NCBI GenBank assembly: GCA_944391955.1
Contig: CALXVG010000004.1
Location: forward strand, 25,026 to 89,025
From: an uncultured Clostridia bacterium
GTDB lineage: Bacteria; Bacillota; Clostridia; TANB77; CAG-508
DNA: 64,000 nucleotides
Direction: 5' to 3'
Translations under genes and position numbers: made by a program
The notes under the pieces: model-generated
Told to the model about the DNA's origin: nothing
Seen by the model: the letters and a program-made list of their open reading frames with translations, nothing else
Databases searched by the model: none
Shown here: one piece after another, positions 1 to 9,611 of the stretch
How positions within the stretch are numbered: the stretch's first letter is position 1
Layout of the letters: each line of letters starts with the position of its first letter

Positions 1-877
1 ATTCATACATTTTGTCTAATACTATTCTTACTCTTCTGGTAATTTTATCTTTGTCTCCTTGTTCTTCTGAGAATGGTTCATAGTAGTTTGGTCCATCATT
101 TATTCCTGCTAAAAATGCTGCTTCAATTAAAGTTAAATCTTTAGCATTTTTGCTAAAATAATAATTTGATGCAACTTCAACACCATAAGCCTTATCCCCT
201 AAAAACACCATATTTAAGTATAATTCTAGTATTCTATCTTTTGATTGCAATTCTTTTTCTAAGTAATACGCTCTTGCAATTTCTTTAATTTTTCTTTCGG
301 CAGTTCTTTCATCTTCTTCGGTTAAATTTTTTACTAATTGTTGTGTTATTGTACTTCCTCCATAATCTGCTGTACCTATTCCAACTTTGCTTAAAAGATA
401 TTTTACCGTAGCAGATGAAGTTCTTTTTATATCTACACCTTCATGCTCATAAAATCTTTCATCTTCTATTGCAACAAAAGCTTTTCTGATATATTGAGAC
501 ATATCTTCAAGTTTAATAACCTTTCTATTCTCATCTCCACTTAGTTCTGTAATTAAGTTACCATCTATATCCATTATTTTAGAATTTTCATATCTTATTA
601 CTATGTCTTCCATACTAAGCTTTGCTGATTTAAAAATTCCATACACTTTTCCAACAATAATTCCTGCCACAATAATTATTATCAATAACAATACTAATAA
701 TGTTATTTTAATAATTTTTTTAGCTTTACTGCGTTTTTTTATTTTATATTTTTTTGTTTTAGCTAAGTCATTATTTTCTATAACATTTTTTTCTTTTACT
801 TTTTTATCATTTACATTTTTATTTTTTACTTTTTTAGCTGTTTTAGATTTATTGTTTTTTGGTTTATTTGTATCCAT
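1..877 (-). CDS. class A penicillin-binding protein, N-terminal part
   Basis: Bifunctional murein synthase; only the first 292 residues are visible because the frame runs off the left edge. A Lys/Asn-rich cytoplasmic tail (1-53) leads to one membrane anchor (about 54-77) and then the family 51 glycosyltransferase domain. Motif EDERFYEHEGVD (138-149) holds the catalytic Glu, GGSTITQQLVKN (173-184) is the second signature and ERKIKE (about 194-199) the third. The transpeptidase domain must lie beyond the edge. A strong AGGAGG ribosome site sits 6 bases before the ATG. It lies 79 bases downstream of dprA, on the same strand. Family assignment is secure; which PBP paralogue it is cannot be said. 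Confidence 0.93.
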   Translation of the reverse strand, partial: MDTNKPKNNKSKTAKKVKNKNVNDKKVKEKNVIENNDLAKTKKYKIKKRSKAKKIIKITLLVLLLIIIIVAGIIVGKVYGIFKSAKLSMEDIVIRYENSKIMDIDGNLITELSGDENRKVIKLEDMSQYIRKAFVAIEDERFYEHEGVDIKRTSSATVKYLLSKVGIGTADYGGSTITQQLVKNLTEEDERTAERKIKEIARAYYLEKELQSKDRILELYLNMVFLGDKAYGVEVASNYYFSKNAKDLTLIEAAFLAGINDGPNYYEPFSEEQGDKDKITRRVRIVLDKMYE

Positions 878-956
878 ATACTACCTCCTATACAATAATA
901 TACATCTAAGATATTATATTACATTTAATTATAAAATTCAAGAAATTATGACTTAT

Positions 957-1819
957 TTAAAAATCTTCCAAAATATCTCTGATATCTGTAGTTATTTTAG
1001 CCCCTTGCTTTATCAATTCATTTGTACCTTTAGATGTTATACTAAAAATATTTCCGCGGTATTGCATAAACATTTTTTCCTTGTTCTAATGCAAAATCTA
1101 CAGTTATAAAAGTTCCACTTTTAGTGCTAGCTTCTATTACTAAAATCCCATTAGATAGTCCGCTTATAATTCTATTTCTAGCTGGAAAATTCTCTTTTTC
1201 TGGTTTTGTACCAACAATATATTCTGATACAATAGCACCATTTTTTTCTATAATTTTATTTAGTACATTTCTATTTTCATTTGGATATACTATATCCAAA
1301 CCAGAACCGTAATACTGTAATTGTACTGTTTTCTATTTTTAGTGTTCCAATATGTGCATTTATGTCAATTCCTCTAGCTAATCCACTTATTACAATAATA
1401 TTATTTTTTGCTAATTCATATGCAAATTTTCTTGATGCAAATTCTCCATAGCTACTACAATTTCTACTTCCTACTATTGCAATTGACCTTTTATTTAAAA
1501 TATTTATATTTCCCTTAACATATAGCACAACTGGTGGGTCATATATATTTTTTAATTTTTCTGGATATTTTTCATCTTTTATTGATATTAAAGATATTTT
1601 ATTTTTCTCCATATATTCAATATATTTTGCTAAGTTTTCTCTATATGTTTTATCTAAAATAATATTGATTTGGTTTTCTGTTAAAAATTTATTTTTTGCT
1701 AGTTCTTTTTTAGATAGTTTCCATATTTTTTCTGGTTCTTTATATGTTTCTAATAATCTTTTTTGATTTATTGCACCAATTTTATAAATTCGTGAGAGCC
1801 ACACCCAGTATTTATTCAT
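957..1819 (-). CDS. dprA: DNA processing protein DprA, needing two +1 frameshifts at CGG codons
   Basis: DprA loads RecA on incoming single-stranded DNA during transformation. The Rossmann-like domain shows GSRNCSSYG (about 118-126), SGLARGIDINAH (145-156) and, after the first shift, GSGLDIVYPNEN and NFPARNRIISGLS. The gene is open in three successive frames. Frame changes fall after TVL (residue 170) and after the IP of the conserved IPGNIF motif; at each the in-frame codon is CGG, and dropping its C restores the family sequence with a conserved Gly. The rebuilt protein is 286 residues, a normal short DprA; without shifting, translation stops after about 180. The start was set at the ATG preceded by AAAGGG rather than 12 codons upstream. 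It follows folD on the same strand. Frame-repaired identity is near certain; whether it is expressed is inference. Confidence 0.9.
1054..1056 (-). other. in-frame CGG at second dprA frame break
   Basis: Read in the incoming frame the codons are ATA CCG CGG AAA TAT TTT TAG. Skipping the C gives CCG GGA AAT ATT TTT AGT, the conserved DprA motif P-G-N-I-F-S, and the frame then runs on to a normal C-terminus. The extra base creates the only CGG in this frame. Confidence 0.85.
1307..1309 (-). other. in-frame CGG at first dprA frame break
   Basis: The incoming frame reads GTA TTA CGG TTC TGG TTT and stops 9 codons later. Skipping the C gives GTA TTA GGT TCT GGT TTG GAT, that is V-L-G-S-G-L-D, the glycine-containing turn expected before the DIVYP motif of DprA. 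Confidence 0.85.
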
Positions 1820-1864
1820 AGTTATTTCAACCCTTTCTTTTTTTGTAGCCCTCATAATATATAA

Positions 1865-2710
1865 TTAATTTTGTTGTTTTGTTGCTTTTACAACATTGTT
1901 CATAAGCATAGCAACTGTCATTGGTCCAACTCCTCCTGGAACTGGTGTTATACTACTTGCTATGTCTTTCACAGTTTCAAAATCTACATCTCCACATACT
2001 TTTCCTTCAGAGTTTCTATTTATTCCTACATCTATTACTACTGCACCTTCTTTAACCATATCTTTTGTTACAAATTTAGGTCTTCCAATTGCAGAAACTA
2101 AAATATCAGCTTTTTTTGTGATTTCTTTTAGATTTTTTGTTTTGGAATGACATATAGTAACAGTTGCATTTTTGTTTAATAAGCATTGCAGCATTGGTTT
2201 TCCTACTATATTGCTTCTTCCAATTACAACTGCATTTTTTCCTTCTATTGGAATATTGTATTCTTCTAAAATTTTTATTATTCCAAATGGAGTACATGAT
2301 ATGAAGGTATTTTGAGCCAATACGAGTTTTCCAACATTTACAGGATTAAATCCATCAACATCTTTTTCTGGTGAGATTCTTCTAAATGCTTCATTAATAT
2401 CTAAATTGCTAGGAATTGGGCTTTGTAGCAATATACCATTTATTTTTTTATCATTATTTAATTCATCTATTAAGCCTAATAATTCTTTCATTGTTGTTTT
2501 TTCAGATAATAAATGTTCTTCAAATTCTATTCCTACTTCATCACAAGCTTTGCTTTTGTTTCTTACATATATTTTTGAAGCATTATCATCTCCAACCATA
2601 ATAACAGCAAGCCTTGGCACTATCCCACTTTTTCTTAATTCTAAAACTTCAGTTTTTAATCCTTCTCTTACTTTTCTTGCAGTTTCTTTTCCATCTAAAA
2701 TTATTGCCAT
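1865..2710 (-). CDS. folD: methylenetetrahydrofolate dehydrogenase/cyclohydrolase FolD
   Basis: Cytosolic bifunctional enzyme interconverting 5,10-methylene-, methenyl- and 10-formyl-tetrahydrofolate. Length 281 is typical. Visible signatures are YVRNKSKACDEVGI (around 49-62, with the catalytic Lys), PIPSNLDINEA, the conserved KDVDGFNPVNVGKL stretch, the nucleotide-binding loop VVIGRSNIVGKPM (about 162-174) and TPVPGGVGPMT near the C-terminus. An AGGAAAAAT ribosome site precedes the ATG. dprA follows on the same strand. Divergent to it lies the GC-rich foreign ORF with its own promoter, about 150 bases away. Confidence 0.96.
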   Translation of the reverse strand: MAIILDGKETARKVREGLKTEVLELRKSGIVPRLAVIMVGDDNASKIYVRNKSKACDEVGIEFEEHLLSEKTTMKELLGLIDELNNDKKINGILLQSPIPSNLDINEAFRRISPEKDVDGFNPVNVGKLVLAQNTFISCTPFGIIKILEEYNIPIEGKNAVVIGRSNIVGKPMLQCLLNKNATVTICHSKTKNLKEITKKADILVSAIGRPKFVTKDMVKEGAVVIDVGINRNSEGKVCGDVDFETVKDIASSITPVPGGVGPMTVAMLMNNVVKATKQQN

Positions 2711-2782
2711 ATTTTTCCTCCATACATTTTTGCCTTTATTATATCATTATATTTCAAAAAGTCTATAATTTAGCTTAAAATT

Positions 2783-2811
2783 TTGCGAATTTTGTATGAA
2801 AGTGCTATAAT
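2783..2811 (+). promoter_or_regulatory. sigma-A type promoter of the foreign ORF
   Basis: TTGCGA and TATAAT hexamers separated by 17 bases, pointing at the GC-rich gene. The -10 box is perfect and the start codon follows about 50 bases downstream. Confidence 0.7.
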
Positions 2812-2863
2812 ATATATGAAAGGCACTTTGTGTCTTCATATTAAATATAGAAAGGTTGATTCT

Positions 2864-3196
2864 ATGTCGAACAACAAAATCGTATGGCTGCTCGAAGAAG
2901 CAGCGGCACAAGCCCAGTTCCAGATTCGTCTGCAGATCCCCCGTGATGTAATTCGGAAGATTGATGCGGAAACTGGTATCCGCGTTTCCGTTATTGACGA
3001 GAAGGATAGTCAGGAGGCTTTGTGCAATCTCGATTGGGCTCAGCCATTTCCTAATGGCTTAGAGCCGTTACAGTCTTTCTATGTGAATGGGCTGAACGAT
3101 GAGTTCCCAGAGGTAGAAAATCTGGCACAGAAATTGTTCATCATAGCCCTTAGGCAACGCATTCGCACGAGCTACAACTGTATGTGCCTTGCGTAA
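2864..3196 (+). CDS. GC-rich hypothetical protein, foreign origin
   Basis: A 110-residue acidic, soluble-looking protein that I do not recognise; no signal peptide, membrane segment or cysteine cluster is seen. The ATG was chosen because AAAGG sits 8 bases upstream; an upstream TTG in the same frame would overlap the promoter. Its base composition (about 50% GC) and codon choice (CTG, CAG, ATC, GAG, GCG) contrast sharply with every neighbour, and it is the only protein gene here on the plus strand. It has its own promoter and a strong own terminator, so it is a self-contained cassette between folD and fbp. It contains the one in-frame CGG read as ordinary Arg in the window (ATT CGG AAG), which would be a problem if the host cannot decode CGG. 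Recent horizontal acquisition is inferred; an assembly artefact is possible. Confidence 0.75.
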   Translation: MSNNKIVWLLEEAAAQAQFQIRLQIPRDVIRKIDAETGIRVSVIDEKDSQEALCNLDWAQPFPNGLEPLQSFYVNGLNDEFPEVENLAQKLFIIALRQRIRTSYNCMCLA

Positions 3197-3205
3197 AGCT
3201 TTCAA

Positions 3206-3242
3206 CCCCCGCTCAGCTGTAAAGCTGGGCGGGGGTCTTTTA
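3206..3242 (+). terminator. strong rho-independent terminator of the foreign ORF
   Basis: A 12-bp GC-rich stem (CCCCCGCTCAGC with GCTGGGCGGGGG, one G-T pair) closed by a 6-base loop and followed by TCTTTTATT. It starts ten bases after the stop codon and has the same foreign composition as the gene. Confidence 0.92.
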
Positions 3243-3256
3243 TTTATACTGTGCCT

Positions 3257-5218
3257 TTATTTTCTTTTATTGTGTTGACTTATTATTCCATTATTATACG
3301 CAAAAAGTAATTTTTCTAAATCTGCTATTTGTTCTTTTAATTCTAATCCTGTGTCTGTATCTTTTATTTTTCTTCTTGCAACTTCTTCTACTATTTGTTT
3401 TTCTGAATGTAAATCAGTTTCTTCTATAATTGCTGCTTCTCTAGATGTGAAAGGCTGATGTGCAACTAAAGTTAATCCATATGAATTGTATCTTAAAGTA
3501 TATCCAGCTATTCCAGTTGTTTTTTGGTATGCTTTTGATAATCCACCATCAATTATAAATAGCTTTCCATTTGCTTTTACTGGACTTTCTCCTGCTTTGT
3601 ATTTTACTGGCATGTGTCCACTAATTATATGCCCTTCGTCTGGATTTATTCCAAATTCTTTTAATACTTTTATTGAAACTTGTTCATCATCTTCTAGTTT
3701 ATAAAATGGATTTTTTATTTCTTCCCATGTTTCTTTTTCTTTTATATAATATCTTTCAAAGGTTTTCATTTTATCTTTGCAGAAAATAGGTGAATCTTTT
3801 CCACACCATAAATACCACATAAAATCTTTGGCAGATTCTTGTTCTTCTGAACCACTTTCACCATAAAAGGCTTTTCTTACTTTTTTATCTATAAAGTCTA
3901 AATATTCTTTACCTTTCATTATTTTACCATCAAATCTAACTGTTATAAATTCTCCAAATATGTCCATTGGAACACATCCATGAATTAATAGGTTATTATT
4001 ATAAATTTTGTATATATTACCTTTTGAGTATAGAAATTGTGCATGTCTTTGTAATTTTTCGCTATTTTTAAATCCTTTAGTTAATTTTTTTACAATTTCT
4101 TCTTCCTTTGGAGTTAGTTTATACGGATCTTTTGGATCAACTGTAGGAAAATAATTTTCTATTAATTTGTATGTATTTCCATTTAGGTTTATTTCACCTT
4201 TGTCATAATCTATTTTATCTAACAATAATCTGTCTTCCATTTTATATTCTGGATGTTTTTGTATTATTTGCCCTTCTAACTTGAATTGAATAATTGAAGC
4301 TGCTTGATGTGTTTTTGCTAATGTTATTTTGTCTGCATCTTCTGCACTTGTTTTTGGCATAAATATTTCAGATACATCTTTTGGGTATTCCTCTTTTGCA
4401 AATTCAGTTAATGCTCTTATATTTATTCCATAACCATCTTCTAAAATGTCTAAATTATTATATCTTGAACAAATTCTTATTACATTAAATATGCAAGCCT
4501 CGCTTCCAGCTGCTGCTCCCATCCAAATTACGTCATGGTTTCCCCATTGTATGTCTATTGAATGATATTTCATAAGCTCATCCATTATTATATGTGGTCC
4601 TGGTCCTCTATCATAGATATCTCCAATTATATGTAGATGGTCTACTGATAATTGTTGTATCAAATTAGAAATTGCAATTATAAATGCATCTGCTCTACCT
4701 AAATTGATTATAGTATCAATTATTTGTCCATAATAATCTCCTTGATTATCACTTTGAGTAGCATGAAGTAACTCATCTATAATATATTCATATTCTCTTG
4801 GAATTGCTTTTCTAACTTTTGAACGACTATATTTAGAATCTACTATTCTACATACTTCTATTAATCTATATAGGGTTATTCTATAAAACTCATCTAAATT
4901 TTCTGTTTCTTGTTTTATTAATTTAAGTTTTTCTTCTGGATAATAAATTAGTGTGGCTAATTTTCTTCTTTCTGATTGTGTCATACTGTTTTTATATAGA
5001 TTATCAATCTTCATTTTTATTGCACCAGAAGCATTTTTAAGAATATGCAAAAATGATTCATATTCTCCATGTAAATCACTTAAAAAGTGTTCTGTTCCTT
5101 TTGGTAAATTTAAAATAGCTTCTAAATTGATTATTTCTGTACATACATTTTGTATTGTAGGAAATTTTTCAGATAATGCTTTTAGATATTTTAGTTCATT
5201 TTCATTATACTCATTCAT
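3257..5218 (-). CDS. fbp: fructose-1,6-bisphosphatase, class III
   Basis: Gluconeogenic phosphatase of Firmicutes that removes the C1 phosphate of fructose-1,6-bisphosphate. At 653 residues it has the full length of class III enzymes. The metallophosphatase metal-binding motifs are readable: SDLHGEYE (about 47-54), GDIYDRGPGPH (about 198-208) and WGNHD (about 225-229), with later His motifs in IHGCVPMD and ISGHMPVKY. It starts at an ATG 35 bases after uvrB's stop codon on the same strand, so the two may be co-transcribed. No in-frame anomalies were seen. Confidence 0.96.
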   Translation of the reverse strand: MNEYNENELKYLKALSEKFPTIQNVCTEIINLEAILNLPKGTEHFLSDLHGEYESFLHILKNASGAIKMKIDNLYKNSMTQSERRKLATLIYYPEEKLKLIKQETENLDEFYRITLYRLIEVCRIVDSKYSRSKVRKAIPREYEYIIDELLHATQSDNQGDYYGQIIDTIINLGRADAFIIAISNLIQQLSVDHLHIIGDIYDRGPGPHIIMDELMKYHSIDIQWGNHDVIWMGAAAGSEACIFNVIRICSRYNNLDILEDGYGINIRALTEFAKEEYPKDVSEIFMPKTSAEDADKITLAKTHQAASIIQFKLEGQIIQKHPEYKMEDRLLLDKIDYDKGEINLNGNTYKLIENYFPTVDPKDPYKLTPKEEEIVKKLTKGFKNSEKLQRHAQFLYSKGNIYKIYNNNLLIHGCVPMDIFGEFITVRFDGKIMKGKEYLDFIDKKVRKAFYGESGSEEQESAKDFMWYLWCGKDSPIFCKDKMKTFERYYIKEKETWEEIKNPFYKLEDDEQVSIKVLKEFGINPDEGHIISGHMPVKYKAGESPVKANGKLFIIDGGLSKAYQKTTGIAGYTLRYNSYGLTLVAHQPFTSREAAIIEETDLHSEKQIVEEVARRKIKDTDTGLELKEQIADLEKLLFAYNNGIISQHNKRK

Positions 5219-5253
5219 AATACTCCATTCCCTTCTTTATTGTATCAAGATAT

Positions 5254-7212
5254 CTATTTTTCAAGTAATCCAGATAGTTCTTTGATTTTATCTCTAAGTT
5301 CTGCTGCTTTTTCAAATTCCATTTTACTAGCATGTTCTAGCATTTCATCTGTTAATCTGTTTATAATAGTTTCAACACTTTCATCTTCTGAAATCTTATA
5401 TTCGGTACTTATTTCTTCTATTATTGTAGCTTTTATAGTATCTCGAATTCCTTTGTTTATTGTTTGTGGAGTTATATTATGTTCCTTATTATATTCCATC
5501 TGTATTTTTCTTCTTCTGTTTGTTTCTTGTATGGCTTTTTCCATACTTTCTGTTAATTCATCTGCATACATTATAACCATACCATTTGCATTCCTTGCTG
5601 CTCTTCCTATTGTTTGAATTAATGACCTTTCTGAACGTAAAAATCCTTCTTTATCTGCATCTAAGATTGCAACTAAAGAAACCTCTGGTATGTCCAAGCC
5701 TTCTCTTAAAAGATTTATTCCTACTAATACATCGAATTCTCCTAAACGTAGATTTCTAATTATCTCCATTCTTTCCAATGCTTTTATATCAGAATGCATA
5801 TAATTTACTTTTATATCAATACTTTTTAAGTAATCTGTCAAATCTTCTGCCATTTTCTTGGTTAGTGTAGTTACCAATATTTTTTCATTTTTTTCTGTTC
5901 TTATTCTGATTTCATTAATTAAATCATCTATCTGATTTAAAGCTGGTTTCACTACTATTTTAGGGTCTAGCAATCCCGTTGGTCTAATTATTTGTTCAAC
6001 TACTTGCTCTGTATGTTCCTTTTCATAATCTGCTGGAGTTGCACTAACAAAAATACACTTGTTTATTTTTCCTTCAAATTCAGGGAATTTTAATGGTCTA
6101 TTGTCATATGCTGATGGCAACCTAAATCCATAACTTACTAATGAATCTTTTCTTGCTTTATCACCATTATACATTGCTCTTACTTGTGGTATTGTTGCAT
6201 GAGATTCATCTATCATAAGTACAAAATCTTTTGGGAAATAGTCAAATAATGTAAATGGTGCTGAGCCTGGTTTTCTTCCACTTATATGTCTTGAATAATT
6301 TTCTATTCCTTGGCAGAAACCGGTTTCAATTAGCATTTCTATATCAAAGTTTGTTCTTTCTTCGATTCTTTGTGCTTCTATTTGTTTATTATTATCTTTA
6401 AAATATTTTATTCTTTCTTGTAGCTCCTCTTCTATTGTTTTTATTGCATTTTTTAATTTCCCTTCTGATGTTACATAATGTGAATTTGGAAAAATCATCA
6501 CATGATTTCTTATTCCGATTGTTTTACCTGTTAATGGGTTTATTTCTGATATTTTTTCTATTTCATCTCCCCAGAATTCTACTCTTATTGCTGTTTCGTT
6601 TGTATCTGAAGGATATATTTCAACTATATCTCCTTTTGCTCTAAATGTTCCTCTTTTAAAATCTATATCATTTCTTGAATACTGCATATTTACTAATTTT
6701 CTTAAAACTTCATTTCTTTCTTTTTTCATTCCTGGTCTTAAAGATACAATTAAATTTTCATAATCAATTGGATCTCCCAAACCATATATGCAAGATACTG
6801 ATGCAACAACTATTACATCTTCTCTTTCAAAAAGAGATGCTGTTGCAGAATGTCTTAATTTATCAATTTCATCATTAATAGATGCATCTTTTTCTATATA
6901 AGTATCTGATGAAGGTATATAACTTTCTGGCTGATAATAATCATAGTATGAAACAAAATATTCTACTGCATTTTCAGGGAAAAGTTCCTTGAATTCAGAA
7001 TATAATTGTCCTGCCAAGGTTTTATTATGTGCCAACACTAAAGTTGGTTTTTGTATTTTTTCTATTACATTTGCCATTGTAAAAGTTTTTCCAGAGCCAG
7101 TTACTCCTAATAATGTTTGAAATTTTTTACCTTCTTTTATTCCATTAACTAGCTTTTCAATTGCCTGCGGTTGGTCACCAGTAGGCTTATATTCTGAATG
7201 TATCTTAAACAT
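5254..7212 (-). CDS. uvrB: excinuclease ABC subunit B
   Basis: Damage-verifying helicase-like subunit of UvrABC nucleotide excision repair. Walker [11 protein letters not shown] (about 38-47), the beta-hairpin region rich in Tyr ([12 protein letters not shown], about 91-102), the DESHATIPQ box, TIGRAARN (motif VI) and a C-terminal UVR motif (about 616-650) binding UvrC are all present in a normal 652-residue length. uvrA is not adjacent. The start ATG begins [18 protein letters not shown], matching the family N-terminus. Confidence 0.97.
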   Translation of the reverse strand: MFKIHSEYKPTGDQPQAIEKLVNGIKEGKKFQTLLGVTGSGKTFTMANVIEKIQKPTLVLAHNKTLAGQLYSEFKELFPENAVEYFVSYYDYYQPESYIPSSDTYIEKDASINDEIDKLRHSATASLFEREDVIVVASVSCIYGLGDPIDYENLIVSLRPGMKKERNEVLRKLVNMQYSRNDIDFKRGTFRAKGDIVEIYPSDTNETAIRVEFWGDEIEKISEINPLTGKTIGIRNHVMIFPNSHYVTSEGKLKNAIKTIEEELQERIKYFKDNNKQIEAQRIEERTNFDIEMLIETGFCQGIENYSRHISGRKPGSAPFTLFDYFPKDFVLMIDESHATIPQVRAMYNGDKARKDSLVSYGFRLPSAYDNRPLKFPEFEGKINKCIFVSATPADYEKEHTEQVVEQIIRPTGLLDPKIVVKPALNQIDDLINEIRIRTEKNEKILVTTLTKKMAEDLTDYLKSIDIKVNYMHSDIKALERMEIIRNLRLGEFDVLVGINLLREGLDIPEVSLVAILDADKEGFLRSERSLIQTIGRAARNANGMVIMYADELTESMEKAIQETNRRRKIQMEYNKEHNITPQTINKGIRDTIKATIIEEISTEYKISEDESVETIINRLTDEMLEHASKMEFEKAAELRDKIKELSGLLEK

Positions 7213-7281
7213 TTTAATCTCCTATATTATTTAATAATTGCTGAATAATATGATACCATTTTTTACATATGTATGTCAATT

Positions 7282-9249
7282 TTAGTATTGTTTGCCACAC
7301 ATTTTACAGTATGAGCATAGTGTATTTCTAGTATTATTTTGTTTTGCTAAAGTTTTTATAATTAAACTAATTATTATTATACATCCAAATATAAATATTA
7401 TATCTATAACGTTAAACAGTCCTTTTTCAATTCGATTTCCTATTTGATAAATAAAGGTTGCTAAAAACCATGCTATTCCTGTTTGAAAAGATACCGCTTT
7501 TAATAATTTTTTATTATTACCTAATTCTTTTTTCATTGCTCCTATTGCACCAAAACACGGTGCTGAAAATAAATTAAATATCATAAAAGCATATGCTGAT
7601 ATTGGATTAAAGAACTCAAAAATTCCTCCTTTTATAAATATTTCTGAAGTTTCTTCTGTTAATCCACTTATAACTGCCATTGATGAAATCACTTGCTCTT
7701 TTGCTACTAATCCTTGTATTGCTGATACTGTTGCTTCCCAACTATTTACTCCAATTATTGGATAAAAAATCCATGAAATTTTCTTTCCTATTGCTGCCAA
7801 TATGCTTTCTTCAATTTTTACACCATATTCCAATTTTACTGAAAAAGAAAGTAAAAACCAAATTATAATAGAACATAACAATATTATTGTTCCTGCTCTT
7901 TTTATAAAAGATATTATTTTATCAAATACTTCTTTTACAACATATTTTATACTTGGTAATTTGTATTCTGGAAGCTCTGCAACATATGTACTTGTAGTAT
8001 TTTTAAACACATATTTTTTCATAATAATTGCACTAAAAATTATGATTACAATTGCAAGAAAGTATAAAGAAGCAGCTACCAATCCTGAACGTTCTGGAAA
8101 AAAATATCCTGCAAATAATGCTATTATTGGCAATTTTGCACTACATGGGATAAATGGTGTTAAAATTGTTGTCATATTTCTCTCGTCTTCATTTTCAATT
8201 ATTCTAGTTCCCATGATTCCTGGAACTGAACATCCTGAACCCACTATAAATGGAATTAAGCTTTTCCCACTTAGTCCAATTTTTCTAAATACTTTATCTA
8301 ATAATAATGCAACCCTTGACATATATCCACTTGTTTCAAGTAAAGTAATACATAAAAATAGTATTATCAGTTGTGGTACAAATCCCAAAACAGCTCCCAC
8401 ACCTGATATTATTCCATCTATAACTAAACTTTTAAACCATTCTGCCATATTCATATTAGTCATAATCCCATATGTACTTACTTTTAAATCATTTATATAA
8501 TTTCCAATAACATCAACCGTAAATTTTCCTATAACTCCTACTGATAAATAATAAATTAAGAACATTATTATAATGAAAGCAGGAAACGCTAACCATTTAT
8601 TTAATAAAATTTTATCGATTTTATCTGAAATAGATACTTCTCTTATTTTCTTCTTTACACAGGTTTTAACAATATTTTCTATGTACTCATATTTTTTATT
8701 TGCAATTTCTTCATATTTATTTATATCATAGGTTTCCTCTAAATAATCCGGTACTTTCTTTTCTCTTTTTATATAATTTAATTTTTTAAGTTCTTCTATT
8801 ATTCTATCAATGCCTGTTTCTTTTAAAGCAGAAACCTTAAATACTTTTACACCCAATATTTGTGATAATTTTTTCTCATCTATTATTAAGCCTTTTTCTT
8901 CTAGCTTGTCTGCCATATTTAATACAATTATTATTCTGGAATTTGTTTCTAACAATTGTGTTGTTAAGTATAAACTTCTTTCTAAACATGTCGCATCTAC
9001 AATATTTATTATTACATCTGGATTTTCTTCGAATATGTAGTTTTTTGATATTTTCTCTTCTATACTATATGGGCTTAATGAATAAATTCCTGGAATATCT
9101 GTTATTTCATAGTTTGTACCTTTAATAATTCCTACTTTTTTCTCTATTGTTACACCTGGCCAATTACCTATTTTTGCATTCATACCTGTAAGACAATTAA
9201 ACAAAGTTGTTTTCCCACTGTTTTGATTTCCCACTAAAGCTACTTTCAT
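7282..9249 (-). CDS. feoB: ferrous iron transporter FeoB
   Basis: Inner-membrane Fe(II) uptake protein. The N-terminal G domain has G1 GNQNSGKTTLFN (7-18), G3 DIPGIYSL (about 52-59) and G4 NMAD (about 110). About ten hydrophobic segments follow, containing the two Gate motifs (IPFIVGSGCSVPGIMGTR and the FSAPCFGAIGAM region). The C-terminal tail is Cys-rich (CSYCKMCGKQY), as in many anaerobe FeoB proteins. Its ATG overlaps the end of feoA by 4 bases, implying translational coupling. At 655 residues it is slightly shorter than the family norm. Confidence 0.96.
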   Translation of the reverse strand: MKVALVGNQNSGKTTLFNCLTGMNAKIGNWPGVTIEKKVGIIKGTNYEITDIPGIYSLSPYSIEEKISKNYIFEENPDVIINIVDATCLERSLYLTTQLLETNSRIIIVLNMADKLEEKGLIIDEKKLSQILGVKVFKVSALKETGIDRIIEELKKLNYIKREKKVPDYLEETYDINKYEEIANKKYEYIENIVKTCVKKKIREVSISDKIDKILLNKWLAFPAFIIIMFLIYYLSVGVIGKFTVDVIGNYINDLKVSTYGIMTNMNMAEWFKSLVIDGIISGVGAVLGFVPQLIILFLCITLLETSGYMSRVALLLDKVFRKIGLSGKSLIPFIVGSGCSVPGIMGTRIIENEDERNMTTILTPFIPCSAKLPIIALFAGYFFPERSGLVAASLYFLAIVIIIFSAIIMKKYVFKNTTSTYVAELPEYKLPSIKYVVKEVFDKIISFIKRAGTIILLCSIIIWFLLSFSVKLEYGVKIEESILAAIGKKISWIFYPIIGVNSWEATVSAIQGLVAKEQVISSMAVISGLTEETSEIFIKGGIFEFFNPISAYAFMIFNLFSAPCFGAIGAMKKELGNNKKLLKAVSFQTGIAWFLATFIYQIGNRIEKGLFNVIDIIFIFGCIIIISLIIKTLAKQNNTRNTLCSYCKMCGKQY

Positions 9250-9497
9250 TTAATTACCTCCACTTCAATTTGATTTAAATCACATTTTCTAAGCACTAGT
9301 TCATATCCTCTAAGCTCTATATCTATGGGGTCTCCCATTGGTGCAATTTTTTTTATTTTTACAATTGTTTTTGTAGTTAATCCCATATCTAAAAGATGTT
9401 TTTTCAAAGAGTCTTTTTCAATATTTAAAGATAATATTTTAGCTTTTTGTCCAACTTTTAAGTCAGATAATTTACAAATATCTCCAAACTTTCTCAT
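9246..9497 (-). CDS. feoA: FeoA SH3-like domain protein
   Basis: Small cytosolic partner of FeoB, here 83 residues of a single FeoA beta-barrel domain (LSDLKVGQKAKILSL, LLDMGLTTKTIVKI, MGDPIDIELRGYELVLRKCDL). The internal ATG was preferred because AAAGGTG lies at proper spacing, with the upstream GTG and ATG falling inside or next to that site. It begins the feoAB operon; a large REP-like hairpin stands just upstream. Confidence 0.93.
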   Translation of the reverse strand: MRKFGDICKLSDLKVGQKAKILSLNIEKDSLKKHLLDMGLTTKTIVKIKKIAPMGDPIDIELRGYELVLRKCDLNQIEVEVIK

Positions 9498-9542
9498 TAA
9501 CATCACCTTTTTAATATTATGAAAAGGTTGTACAAATTATGC

Positions 9543-9598
9543 CAATAGGGACGTATTTAAATTGGCATTTTTTCCCAATTTAAATACGTCCCCTATTG
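9543..9598. repeat. REP-like inverted repeat with GGGGACG arm
   Basis: Two arms of 23 and 24 bases pair with a single bulged C, around a 9-base loop. The arm reads CAATAGGGGACGTATTTA and onward on the minus strand, sharing the GGGGACG head with the other short palindromes of this window. It separates feoA from the decayed region to its right. Confidence 0.75.
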
Positions 9599-9611
9599 AG
9601 ATAAGGTCGTT

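Noticed and set aside
1042..1299. A separate small protein starting MDIVYPNEN at a TTG codon
   Set aside because: It is the second frame of dprA; the text is conserved DprA sequence and there is no ribosome site.
2783..2863. Upstream TTG extension of the foreign ORF
   Set aside because: It would overlap the -35/-10 promoter; the ATG behind AAAGG is better.
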